A stretch of DNA of 64,000 bases from DATKWD01 sp963704815 (GTDB taxonomy: Bacteria; Actinomycetota; Acidimicrobiia; Acidimicrobiales; Salinilacustritrichaceae), in contig CAVPHU010000001.1 in NCBI GenBank assembly GCA_963704815.1, positions 868,001-932,000 of the forward strand, written 5' to 3'. Positions 17,339-26,178 of the stretch are shown in pieces. The notes under the pieces were generated by a model. The model was not told the DNA's origin and ran no database searches. It saw nothing but the letters and a program-made list of their open reading frames with translations. Both the position numbers and the translations under genes were made by a program. Position 1 is the stretch's first letter; each line of letters opens with the position of its first letter.

Positions 17339-19290
17339 GTGCCTCGAAGCGACGACCGCATGCGATCGGCGGAGGATCCCGACGGCGCACCCGTCGATCA
17401 CGAGGATCTGCGGCGCCGCCTCGAAGCCTCCGAGGCGGCGCTCGCTCACTGGCGCCAGCTGGCCGAACAGCGGTCTGCTGCCTACGACACCCTTGCGACC
17501 AAACCCGCCGTGCGCCTTGCGCTCGAACTCAAGGGGCGACTCGATCCGCTTCGACGTCGGGAACGGGCGGTTCGGCGGCGCCTCACCGGACGCGCCCGGC
17601 TCGCGATGCTGGCTGCGAGGTCGCCGGCACCAGCCGACGACCCAGCCGCTGAGCCGAGCCACGATCAGGTCGGCCCGACCGACATCCTGCCGATCACCGT
17701 CATCGTGTTCGGCGACCCGCGGCAGGTGCCGGAGGCGGTCGCCGCCTGGGGCGCGACCGCTGGCGGCGGTGTCGTGACCGCCTCGTCGTGGTCGGAATTC
17801 GCGTCCGCGATCTCCACAGGCGGGAACCCCGTACGTGGCGGTCATCAGGGCGGGCACCACCTCCCTCGGGTCCGAGGTTCTCAGCCTCACCCTCGACGCG
17901 CTGACGCGAGCCACGGACTGCGGTCGCCGCGCCGGTGGTCGTTCATCCGCGGCGGCCGTGGCACGCCGCGACGCCTCACGATGCCAGGACGAGAAGTGCT
18001 GGTCTGATGCTCGAGATCTCTCCGGACGATGCACCGAGGGTCAAGGCGCATCGGGCGGGCGAGAAGCCCGAACCAGGTGGCTCGACGATGGCAGTCGATG
18101 CGGTCGCCGCCACGTTCGCCCTGGTCGACCGACGCGCCGCCGAGGAAGTCGGTGGGTGGCCTCCGATCGACGACCCCGACATCGCGATGGTCGACCTCTG
18201 CTGCCGGCTCGAAGCAAGAGAGATGGACAGCGTGGTGGTCCAGGCCGCAATGGTGGTCGACCCACGTCCTGTGGAGACCCCGCGCGCCTGACTCACCCGT
18301 TCGACCAGGCCAGCGCATCGTGGCACGCGCTGATCGACCGGTGCGGACCCGAGCTGTACCGGCGGGCACGACCTCTGGGCGGCGGGAAACGGCGAATCGC
18401 CATCACCGTCTCGTGCCCGAACGCCGCCGCTGCTCCCACCTGGGGTGACTGGCACCTCGCCAACGACCTCGCGTGAGCGCTCGAGCGACTCGGGCATCAC
18501 GTTCGCGTCCAGACCCACGACCTCGCCGACGACCCGGCGGGCCGGTCATGTGATGTGCACGTCGTCGTGTGCGGTCGGAGGCGAGTTCGCCCCACGCCCG
18601 GCCAAGCGCTCGTCCTGTGGATCATCAGCCATCCGGAGTTGGTCGATCCGGCGAGCTGTGAGGCCGCCGACCTCGTGCTCGTCGCCTCGGACAGATTCGC
18701 GGCCCGCTTGCGGGCGCTGGTCGACACCCCCGTCGAAGTCCTTCACCAGGCGACCGACCACCATCGATTCACGCCGGCAGCCGGCAGGGGTGGCCGAAGC
18801 GGAGTGGTCATCGTTGCGAAGACCCGGGGCGAACGCCGGCCGATGGTGGACAACGCCATCGCTGCCGGTCTCGCCCCCGAGATCTACGGGGGCGGATGGG
18901 CCTCCCTGGTCGACCCTGCGCTGGTCAAGGCCGACCACGTGGCGAACGCGGACCTCCCTCGCGTGTACGCCGAGGCCGAGGTCGTGCTCAATGACCACTG
19001 GCACTGGATGCGCGAGTGGGGATTCGTGTCGAACCGCCTGTTCGATGTCATGGCCTGCGGCACACCCGTGGTGTCCGACCCGATCGATGGCCTCGAAGAA
19101 CTCTTCGGGACGGCGATCGCGACGGCTGGGGGCCCCCGTGAGCTCCGGCTGGCCGTCGATCAGATACGCAACGACCCGGTTTCGGCCGCAGCATCGGCAG
19201 CCCAGGGACGTTCGATGGTCCTGGCCCGCCACACGTTCGACCACCGCGGTGAGCCAACTCGTTGCGTTCCTTGACGACCACGGTCTGTGA
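17339..19290 (+). pseudogene. CgeB-like glycosyltransferase, broken by frameshifts and an in-frame TGA
   Basis: After the GTG at 17339 comes a coiled N-terminus (DLRRRLEASEAALAHWRQL) and a short GT-like strand (DILPITVIVFGDPRQV). The protein then changes frame near 17835 and 17930, returns near 18290 (LTHPFDQASASWHALID), meets an in-frame TGA at 18474-18476 and continues in the same frame with HVVVCGRRR, ALVLWIISHPELVDPA, SGVVIVAKTRGERRPM and EVVLNDHWHWMREWGFVSNR, then LFDVMACGTPVVSDPIDGL, the hallmark of CgeB/DUF3880 glycosyltransferases. A last slip near 19247 gives SQLVAFLDDHGL as the end. The TGA separates it from simple indel cases, so real decay is possible, though every flanking part is well preserved. 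Confidence 0.7.
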
Positions 19291-19325
19291 GGGAACCCGA
19301 GTGGTGTCCGCTTCCGCGGCACCGT

Positions 19326-19331
19326 CTAGTC
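19326..19331 (+). promoter_or_regulatory. Possible -10 box TAGTCT upstream of the gene at 19355
   Basis: TAGTCT lies 23 nt before the ATG at 19355. A Shine-Dalgarno-like GGAGG and GAGGA lie between, so this mRNA would have a short leader, unlike the leaderless genes nearby. The same hexamer serves the start at 26179. Confidence 0.35.
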
Positions 19332-19354
19332 TGCACGTCGGAGGTGCCCGAGGA

Positions 19355-19825
19355 ATGCCCTATGTGATGATCCCCGTCCCCGAGAAGTACGTGCGGCAGG
19401 CCATGCAGTACGTGCTGGCACGGACCGCGGACGACACCATCGAGCCATGGGATCACGCGTCGGTCAGTGACCTGTTCGCGGCCATCGACGAGCCGAGCCG
19501 AGCGCTGCTGTCGATCGTCGCGACCCACGTGCTCTCGCGGACCCGGGGTCACGGAACGGGAGGCAGCAACGGCACTTCAGCTCCCCCGCCGCGACATGGT
19601 CGGGCTCATGCGGGACATCAACGAGTGGTCCGTCGGAGCGGGACGTGGGCCGATCATCCAGCCCCAGACCGAAACCCAGAGCTGCCGAACGGACGGACCG
19701 AAGACCTCCGCCTGCTCACGATGTCGCAGAGCACCGCCGAGCTGGTCCAACAGGTCGACCGGGAGCAGCTGATGGCCGACGCCGATCCGTTTGCTGACGA
19801 GGTCAGCAACGACGACGGAGACTGA
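19355..19825 (+). CDS. Conserved hypothetical protein, YVM(V/I)PVPE family (copy 2, two frame slips)
   Basis: The protein begins PYVMIPVPEKYVRQAMQYVL and continues LFAAIDEPSRALLSIVATHV, then in another frame VTEREAATALQLPRRDMVGL and GAGRGPIIQPQTETQ, then back to the first frame with LRLLTMSQSTAELVQQVDRE. The slips lie near 19555 and 19680. It is a paralogue of 2960-3397 (YVMVPVPE start, central helix-turn-helix-like region, Gly/Pro segment, acidic end). The central REAATALQLPRRDMVGLM helix pair resembles a winged-helix recognition unit. It precedes the ABC exporter genes by 10 nt and is probably co-transcribed with them. Function unknown. Confidence 0.6.
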   Translation: MPYVMIPVPEKYVRQAMQYVLARTADDTIEPWDHASVSDLFAAIDEPSRALLSIVATHVLSRTRGHGTGGSNGTSAPPPRHGRAHAGHQRVVRRSGTWADHPAPDRNPELPNGRTEDLRLLTMSQSTAELVQQVDREQLMADADPFADEVSNDDGD

Positions 19826-19835
19826 CAACCCCTCG

Positions 19836-20616
19836 ATGATCTCGCCCAGCAATGCCATCGATGTCGAGAACCTCTCGACCTCCTACCGAATTCGAGTCGG
19901 CACCGGATCGATGTTCGGAGACCTCAAGAAGGTCGTTGCGCGCAAGTCTCGAGACCGCATCGTCCCTGCGCTGCGCGGCGTCAGCTTCTCGGTACCCCGC
20001 GGCTCGGTCCTTGCCGTCATCGGTCGAAACGGTGCCGGCAAGTCGACGCTGCTCCGCGCCCTCGCCGGGGTCTTGGCACCGGAAACGGGCAGGATCGTCG
20101 TTCGCGGCCGGCAGAGCCTGCTTGCCGTCGGACTCGGGTTCAACGTCGGTCTCACCGGGCGAGAGAACATCAAGCTGGGCGGACTCGCCGTCGGACTCGA
20201 CGAAGCGCGGCTCGACGAGATCACCGATGACGATCGCTGAGTTCGCACAACTCGACGAGTACATCGACTACCCGATCGGACCTACTCGACCGGCATGCGA
20301 GCCCGACTCGGATTCGCCGTCGCGGTCCACCTCGATCCCGAGGTGCTGCTGCATCGACGAGGCGCTCTCAGGGGGCGATGCCGCGTTCTCCGAGCAACGT
20401 CGCGAAGAAGATGGACGAACTGTGCGGCCAGGGCCGAACGATCGTCCTCGTCACCCACGGTCTCGGCTCGGTTCCGGTCGATGGCCACCGAGGCGATGTG
20501 GCTTGCACCAAGGCAAGGTCGCCGCCGTCGGCGAACCCGAGGAGATCCTGAGCCGGTACATGCGCTACTGCCGTTTGGAGCACCTCGATCTGCACACCGC
20601 GGATGGACTCGGATGA
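19836..20616 (+). pseudogene. Wzt-like polysaccharide ABC transporter ATPase, frameshifted
   Basis: The ATG at 19836 opens AIDVENLSTSYRIRVG, with Walker A GRNGAGKST at residues 63-71 and LTGRENIKLGGLAVGL, the usual Wzt/TagH sequence after the Q-loop. After about 20230 the protein continues in other frames: IAEFAQLDEYIDYPI, then YSTGMRARLGFAVAVHLDPE (signature region), IDEALSGGDAAF (Walker B), and finally LHQGKVAAVGEPEEILSRYM to the TGA at 20614-20616. At least four slips are needed. The product would energise export of a lipid-linked polysaccharide with the permease that follows. No C-terminal glycan-binding domain is present, so it is a short Wzt/TagH form. Confidence 0.8.
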
Positions 20617-21739
20617 GCGGCAACGCGAAGCGGACGGACGTGCCGGCGGAGGACCTCGACAAGATAGAGGCCGCCATGCGGACCGAAGCACAGGAGAAGC
20701 GAGCCGCCTCCGCTGCCAGACACCGCCAGCGCGATCTCGACGACGGGCTGACCGACGAGTCGGGCGATCCGAACGCTCTGGGTGCAGCGGCGACGCTGCC
20801 TCGACAGACGTGTCGAAGGTCCGAGTCGCCGACAGCGCAAGGAGAACAGGAAACGCAGCGGTGAGGCCGCCCGCCAGGCCGCCGCGGACGACCCCGACGA
20901 GATCGTCTCGATCTTCGAGCCGCACTCGGCCTCGACGCCGAACCTCGTCGCGTACGTGCGCTCACTCTGGCAGCGACGCAAGTTCATCAGCGAACTCGCG
21001 AAGTCCGACATCAAGGGCACCCGCTCCAGCACGGCGCTCGGCACGCTGTGGGGACTGCTCGACCCCTTCTTCCAATCCACCATCTACTTCTTCCTCTACG
21101 TGGTCATCCGCGGGAACAGCTCAGGGGGATCAGCAGCGAGACCTGCCGACTTCCTGCCCGTGCTGATCGGCGGCGTGTTCCTGTTCAATCTCTCCGGGCA
21201 GGCCCTCAACGAGGGCGGCCGCTCGGTGCCGTCGATCCGAGCCAGCCTGATGCTGAACTCGAGCTTTCCGCGTGCGCTGCTCCCGATCGCGTCCGTGTAC
21301 AAGGGGATGCTCGAGCTTCGTCCCCACGGTCCTCGTCTACATCCCGATCTACGCACGGGTCGGCGCTCCGCCACAGCGGGGCCTGCTCATCCTGCCGCTG
21401 CTCTTCGCGATCCAGGCCGTCCTGAGCATCGGTATCGCCCTGTTCATGTCGACGGTCGTCGTGTTCTACCGAGGATGCGGCAAACCTGCTGCGCTACATC
21501 CAACCGCATCCTGTTCTTCACGACGCCAATCATCTTTCCCGCGGTCCTCCTCGACAAGTTCCAGCCCTGGGTGGCGCTCCAACCCTTCTACGCCCTCTTC
21601 TCGAGCTACCAGGCCGCGCTGCTCGGTGGCACGGCCGATCCCCAGCAGGTCCTCCAGGCGCCGGGTGGGCCGTCTCCTCTTCGTCCTCGGCGCGTGGGTG
21701 TTCCTCCGGTACGAACAGGCGATGGCATCGAGACTCTGA
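20613..21739 (+). pseudogene. Wzm-like polysaccharide ABC transporter permease, frameshifted
   Basis: The ATG at 20613 overlaps the ATPase stop (ATGA). A charged, helical cytoplasmic N-terminus of about 90 residues (EDLDKIEAAMRTEAQEKRAA) precedes, after a slip near 20780, the ABC-2 permease core: LVAYVRSLWQRRKFISELAK, GTLWGLLDPFFQSTIYFFLY, PVLIGGVFLFNLSGQAL. Further slips near 21310, 21475 and 21660 connect VPTVLVYIPIYARVG, LPLLFAIQAVLSIGIALFMS, ILFFTTPIIFPAVLLDKF and the end FLRYEQAMASRL. Six membrane spans fit the family. The long N-terminal extension is unusual and could be a separate small gene. Together with 19836-20616 it forms the only exporter in the locus. Confidence 0.75.
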
Positions 21740-21741
21740 GC

Positions 21742-22593
21742 ATGCAGCTCATCGTTCTCGGCATGCACCGATCGGGAACGTCGGCCGCCACCCGCCTGCT
21801 CAACCTCGCAGGTGCCTACTTCGGCACGGACGACGATGCCACGGAGTCGAATCGGGAGAACCCGAAGGGCTTCTGGGAGCGTCGCGACGTCCGAGACGTC
21901 TGCGACGGGCTCCTCCTGGATTCAGGGTTCGACTGGTGGCGGACCGCGGACTTCGACCTCTCGGGCATTCCGGTCGACGTCGCGGAACGCCACCGATCGA
22001 CGTTCGCAGGCATCGTCGGCGACCTCGACCACCACGCTCCGTGGGTCGTCAAGGAGCCGCGCCTGTGCCTGCTGCTACCCGTGCTCTTGGAAACGCTCGA
22101 GGCACCGATCTGCGTGCACGTGCACCGAGAGCCGGTCGAGGTGGCAGCGTCGGTGGCGCGCCGCAACGGCTTCCCCCTCGCCGCCGGGCTCGCGCTGTGG
22201 GAGCAGTACACCCTTGCCGCGTTGCGGTCATCCCACGGCTGCCCACGGGTTCATCTCAACTACGCAGACATCATGGCCGACCCGCGCCAGCAACTCGCTG
22301 ACTTGATCGCGTGGCTCGGCGAGCAGGGGGTGGGTGGCCTGACGGTGCCGGCGGACACCGAGATCGCCGAGTTCATCGATCCTGAGCTCCATCGCAACCG
22401 CCGTGAGGCCGCGGACCGACGGGGCCTGCTGAACGAAGCCCAGCGAGCGCTGGCCGACGCCGCAGATGCCGGCCTGCTCGAGGAGTTCAGCCGCTCGCTT
22501 CCGTCGCTGTCGGCCGGCGCCGTCGACGCGCTCCGTGCCCTGGAGGCGACCCAAGACCTCCGAGCGAGACTGGAAGTCTCGGGGCGGAGCTGA
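21742..22593 (+). CDS. Sulfotransferase family protein
   Basis: This 283-residue protein begins MQLIVLGMHRSGTSAATRLL, a clear PAPS 5'-phosphosulfate loop (RSGTS), and continues with NPKGFWERRDVRDVCDGLL, PWVVKEPRLCLLLPVLLE and ICVHVHREPVEVAASVARRN (the 3'-phosphate-binding Arg/Ser region). These features match the short bacterial sulfotransferases found in glycan loci. The ATG lies 2 nt after the permease stop. The C-terminal 40 residues are helical (AVDALRALEATQDLRARLE), and in another frame the helix seems to continue into the glycosyltransferase that follows, so the two may form one protein (see findings). Confidence 0.8.
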   Translation: MQLIVLGMHRSGTSAATRLLNLAGAYFGTDDDATESNRENPKGFWERRDVRDVCDGLLLDSGFDWWRTADFDLSGIPVDVAERHRSTFAGIVGDLDHHAPWVVKEPRLCLLLPVLLETLEAPICVHVHREPVEVAASVARRNGFPLAAGLALWEQYTLAALRSSHGCPRVHLNYADIMADPRQQLADLIAWLGEQGVGGLTVPADTEIAEFIDPELHRNRREAADRRGLLNEAQRALADAADAGLLEEFSRSLPSLSAGAVDALRALEATQDLRARLEVSGRS

Positions 22594-22652
22594 AGGACAG
22601 GACCACCCAGGCTGCTGCCGTCGCCGACGAAGCGCGCCGGCTCCGTGACCGA

Positions 22653-25436
22653 GTGGATGCGACGGTCGCCAATCTCGAGATCTCCGACTCGGGGTTGGCC
22701 GCAGTGGAACGATCACGCGCGTGGCATCTCGCCCAGGACGCGATCTCGTTGCGACAGCGGATCGACCCCCGACTCACGAGGACCCCATCGGGCCCCATCG
22801 ACCGCATCCGGGCGCGGACCGGCGACGACATCGACCGACTTGCCGAGGTCTCGAAGACGCTGGCCGACATCGGCTCGGAGGCGACCGAGGTGGAAGACCT
22901 CCCGAGCGGGCTCACGATCCGCCACGTCGGTCCCGCCGTCGAACCGACGGATCGACCGAAGCTCGCGGTGATCAGCTGGGACGTGGGCCACAACCCCCTC
23001 GGGCGGGCCTTCACCATGGCCGAGATGATGAGCCGACGGTTCGACGTCGAGATCTGGGGAACCCAGTTCGCACGGTACGGGAAGCGCATCTGGCCGCCGT
23101 TGCGCGGCACCCCGATTCCGATCCACTTCTTCGATGGCGACGAGTTCCCGGCTCACCAGGCATCGATGACCGAAGTCGCCCAACTCATCGATGCCGACGT
23201 GATCTGGGTGTCGAAGCCACGGTTCCCGTCGCTCGGGCTCGGAGTCATGGCGAAGCGGGCGCAGAACCGGCCGTTGGTGCTCGACATCGACGATCACGAG
23301 CTGTCGTTCTTCGACGCCGGCCACGGGCTCACGCTCGACGAGGTCGCCCAGCTCGACCCGACCGAGCGGCTCCTGCCCTTCGAGCGGGCGTGGACGCTCG
23401 CCTGCGACCCGCTGGTGGGAGAAGCGGACCTGTTGACCGTCTCGAATCCGGCCCTTGCCGAGCGGTACGGCGGAACGCTCGTGCCTCATGCCAGGGACGA
23501 GACGGTGTTCGATCCGAGTCGCTACGACCGGCGGGCGATGCGCAGCCGCCTCGGTGTCGGGGACGACACCAGGTTGCTTCTCTTCGGCGGCACGCCCCGT
23601 GCCCACAAGGGAGTCCTCGACATCCTCGACGCCCTCGAGACCTTGGGCGACGACCGCTACCGGCTCGCCTTGTTCGCCACCCGTGAGCTCGAGGATCTGC
23701 GCAACGCGATCGGCGATCGCGCGCGGTGGATCGTGCCCATCCCTCCCCGCCGGTTCTCGGAGCTTGCACCGATCGTCCACGCCGCCGATCTGTCGTGTGT
23801 CCTCCAGGATCCTTCACACCCGGTGTCGCGATACCAGCTCCCCGCCAAGATCACCGACGCGCTCGCGATGGCCGTGCCCTGTCTCGTGAACTCGGTTCCG
23901 CCGATCCAGCCGCTCGTCGACGCTGATCTGCTGGAGGTGACCGACCCGGGCGAACCACTCCACGAGCGGATCGCACGCGTCTTCGACGACCCCGAGGGCG
24001 CTCGCGAGCGAGCAGAGCGCGGGCGCGCCCACTTCCTCGCCGAGCTCTCCTACGACGCCGTCTCGGCTCGTCTCGAGCCCGCCTTCCGCGAGCTGATGGC
24101 CGACCCGCCGCCGCCGTCGGTCAAGCTCGATTTGTTGATCCGGGCGCCGCTCGGTCTCCGACCTCCCGCGCCCGACACGCCGCGCCGACGGCCGACCGAG
24201 CATCGACGGGGGTCGCGGCGCTGGGACGCCGAACCGGACGAGACCTACGACCTGGTCGTCTTCTGGAAGCAGAACGACTCGGGGCTCTACGGCAGACGAC
24301 AGGACATGTTCGTCGAGTACCTGCGGCGCTCGGGCCGCTTCGCGAACATCGTCCATTTCGACAATCCGATCAGCCCCGAACGGCTCGTCGAGGCCTACCG
24401 CGCCGGTTCCGACGCCTCCGACCAGCGGCGCTGGATCGTGCGTCAGACCGTCCAGCGCCTCGTCCACCGTCGGGACGAACCGGGCCTCATTCGTCGCACC
24501 TTCCTCCACCGGGGCCGCCGGTCGGGCCGCCTGCGTCTACCGCGACGCTCTGCGTACCCGGCCTACGTCACCAAGGTGCTCGCGGAAGCGGGCATCGGGA
24601 GCCGCCTCACCGTGTTCTGGGTCTATCCGACCAATGAGGACTTCGCCGCCATCGCCGATGCGCTTCGACCCGATGTCGTCGTCGCCGACGTGGTCGACGA
24701 CAACCGGACCTGGTACGACCCCGACGACCCCAAGCACGCGGCCGCGTCGGACAACTACGGCGAGCTGCTTCGCCGGAGCGACCTCGTGCTGGCGAACTGC
24801 GAACCCGTCGCGGAAGCCATGTCGGCCTTCGCTCCGGAGGTCCACGTCATCCCCAACGGCTGCGAACTGCCCGAGCCCGGGCCGAGACCGCCGCGACCCG
24901 ACGACCTCCCGACCACGGCCGGGCCGCTGATCGGCTATGTCGGCAACCTCTCGGATCGGATCGACATCGATCTCCTCGACGCGCTCGCCACCGCTCGACC
25001 CGACTGGACCCTCGTCCTCGTCGGGTCGGCCCACCGTGACCAGTCGGTCCTGCGTCTCGACGAGCACGAGAACATCCACTTCCTGGGGGTCAAGCCCTAC
25101 GAACAGGTCAAGGATCTCGTCCGCCACTTCGATGTCGCCCTGATCCCCCACGTCGACAACGAGATGACCCGATCGATGAACCCGCTCAAGGCGTTCGTGT
25201 ACCTGGCCGCCGGTGTCCCGGTGGTCTCGACGCCCATCGCCAACCTCGGCGAGCTCGAACACGTCATCACCATCGCCGAGGGAACCGACGAGTTCATCGA
25301 CGCGATCGAGAGCCACCTCCGGTCCGGGCCTCAGCCCGTCGACCAGGAACTCCTGCACCGGCACTCATGGGAGACCCGCATCGAGAAGACAATGTGCCTC
25401 CTGGACGAGGCCGCCGGAGTCGTCGACCGCCGCTAG
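22653..25436 (+). CDS. Large glycosyltransferase with two GT4-type domains
   Basis: This 927-residue protein has two complete GT-B modules. The first (about residues 100-475) shows KLAVISWDVGHNPLGRAF, LLTVSNPALAERYGG, RLLLFGGTPRAHKGVLDIL and SRYQLPAKITDALAMAVPCL. The second (about 540-920) shows DLVVFWKQNDSGLYGRRQ, DLVLANCEPVAEAM, GPLIGYVGNLSDRIDIDLL, ENIHFLGVKPYEQVKDL and SMNPLKAFVYLAAGVPVVST, where the donor-binding E is replaced in context by KAF/PLK. Two sequential sugars could be added by one polypeptide. The GTG at 22653 is the conventional start, but the frame is open upstream as ELKDRTTQAAAVADEARRL, a coiled coil, so the true start may be earlier. The chain is intact, in contrast to its upstream neighbours. 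Confidence 0.85.
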   Translation: MDATVANLEISDSGLAAVERSRAWHLAQDAISLRQRIDPRLTRTPSGPIDRIRARTGDDIDRLAEVSKTLADIGSEATEVEDLPSGLTIRHVGPAVEPTDRPKLAVISWDVGHNPLGRAFTMAEMMSRRFDVEIWGTQFARYGKRIWPPLRGTPIPIHFFDGDEFPAHQASMTEVAQLIDADVIWVSKPRFPSLGLGVMAKRAQNRPLVLDIDDHELSFFDAGHGLTLDEVAQLDPTERLLPFERAWTLACDPLVGEADLLTVSNPALAERYGGTLVPHARDETVFDPSRYDRRAMRSRLGVGDDTRLLLFGGTPRAHKGVLDILDALETLGDDRYRLALFATRELEDLRNAIGDRARWIVPIPPRRFSELAPIVHAADLSCVLQDPSHPVSRYQLPAKITDALAMAVPCLVNSVPPIQPLVDADLLEVTDPGEPLHERIARVFDDPEGARERAERGRAHFLAELSYDAVSARLEPAFRELMADPPPPSVKLDLLIRAPLGLRPPAPDTPRRRPTEHRRGSRRWDAEPDETYDLVVFWKQNDSGLYGRRQDMFVEYLRRSGRFANIVHFDNPISPERLVEAYRAGSDASDQRRWIVRQTVQRLVHRRDEPGLIRRTFLHRGRRSGRLRLPRRSAYPAYVTKVLAEAGIGSRLTVFWVYPTNEDFAAIADALRPDVVVADVVDDNRTWYDPDDPKHAAASDNYGELLRRSDLVLANCEPVAEAMSAFAPEVHVIPNGCELPEPGPRPPRPDDLPTTAGPLIGYVGNLSDRIDIDLLDALATARPDWTLVLVGSAHRDQSVLRLDEHENIHFLGVKPYEQVKDLVRHFDVALIPHVDNEMTRSMNPLKAFVYLAAGVPVVSTPIANLGELEHVITIAEGTDEFIDAIESHLRSGPQPVDQELLHRHSWETRIEKTMCLLDEAAGVVDRR

Positions 25437-25444
25437 GGCTCAGC

Positions 25445-25993
25445 TCAGCGTTCGACCTCGACGTCTCGGTTGCGCCACGGGAACTCGCTGCGTGGTTGCT
25501 TGACCCCCAGGAACGGACAGAGCTTGTCGTAGCCGTCGCCATCGGTGACCCGGAACTCGATGAAGTCGTCGCGACCTGCGAAGTACTCGACGACCTTGCG
25601 GTGGTGTTGCTCGAACAACTCGCGCCACCGCTCGGGTTCGATCTCGAGGAACGTGCCGTCGTATTCGCCCCGGGCCTTCGCGGCGCGGTTGCGCTCGACG
25701 TGGCGTCGGCGGCTGTCGATCCACCCGTCGATCGGCCTGGTGGTGAGGATGAACTTGCTCCCGGGGTACTCGCGATCGAGCCGCTCGAAGTTGACGCTCA
25801 GCCGCTGGATGTCGGAGTACGCATCGGCTTCGGGGAGATACGTGAGCAGCGGCTTGTCCTCGGCGATGGCACGCTCGACCGCCTTGCGGATCGGTGGGCC
25901 ACCGAAGTGCTGGCTCGTGAACCCGAGGTCCTGGAGGGCGCGGTGCAACGACGACGTCCCCGTTTTGTTGAGCCCGATGCAGAAGATCTTCAT
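25445..25993 (-). CDS. Sulfotransferase family protein (short P-loop form)
   Basis: This 182-residue protein reads KIFCIGLNKTGTSSLHRALQ (P-loop-like PAPS site NKTGTSS), then FERLDREYPGSKFILTTRPI with the conserved R following the second strand, DGWIDSRRRHVERN, and WRNRDVEVER at the end. This is the compact NKTGT-type sulfotransferase found in many marine bacteria. It is convergent with the large glycosyltransferase (ends 9 bp apart) and divergent from the GT2 gene at 26179, with a dispersed repeat between. It is the third sulfotransferase of the locus and is about 60 residues shorter than the others. Confidence 0.8.
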   Translation of the reverse strand: MKIFCIGLNKTGTSSLHRALQDLGFTSQHFGGPPIRKAVERAIAEDKPLLTYLPEADAYSDIQRLSVNFERLDREYPGSKFILTTRPIDGWIDSRRRHVERNRAAKARGEYDGTFLEIEPERWRELFEQHHRKVVEYFAGRDDFIEFRVTDGDGYDKLCPFLGVKQPRSEFPWRNRDVEVER

Positions 25994-26030
25994 CAGCTGC
26001 CAATCTAGCGGCCGAGTTCGTTCGACCTAG

Positions 26031-26168
26031 GAGCTGCGCGGATAGGGCCAAGTGTCGCAGCTCCCCGCAACTCCCGCTCTTGCCGCTCCTTCGTCGCGGC
26101 GGGCCGCTCGGGCCCCGGCCGAGCACGGCACCTGCTTCGCGACGGCGCCGATCCGCTCGCCCTCCTAG
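26031..26168 (+). repeat. Dispersed intergenic repeat, copy A
   Basis: The element starts with the hairpin GGAGCTGCG / CGCAGCTCC (9 bp, 17-nt loop) and continues GCTCTTGCCGCTCCTTCGTC, GGGCCGCTCGGGCCCCGGCC and CTGCTTCGCGACGGCGCC. Close copies lie at 42461-42755 and 63266-63400. Here it fills the gap between the divergent genes at 25993 and 26179, and its 3' end touches the -10 box of the latter. Confidence 0.8.
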
Positions 26169-26171
26169 TCT
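26166..26171 (+). promoter_or_regulatory. -10 box TAGTCT for leaderless start at 26179
   Basis: TAGTCT is followed by a 7-nt spacer GCGGGGT and the GTG at 26179. It sits at the very end of repeat copy A. Confidence 0.5.
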
Positions 26172-26178
26172 GCGGGGT

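Noticed and set aside
20782..22593. Fusion of Wzm permease and sulfotransferase
   Set aside because: The apparent 603-codon frame passes from permease sequence through out-of-frame segments into the sulfotransferase only because of indels. The permease ends at 21739 in another frame and the sulfotransferase has its own ATG.
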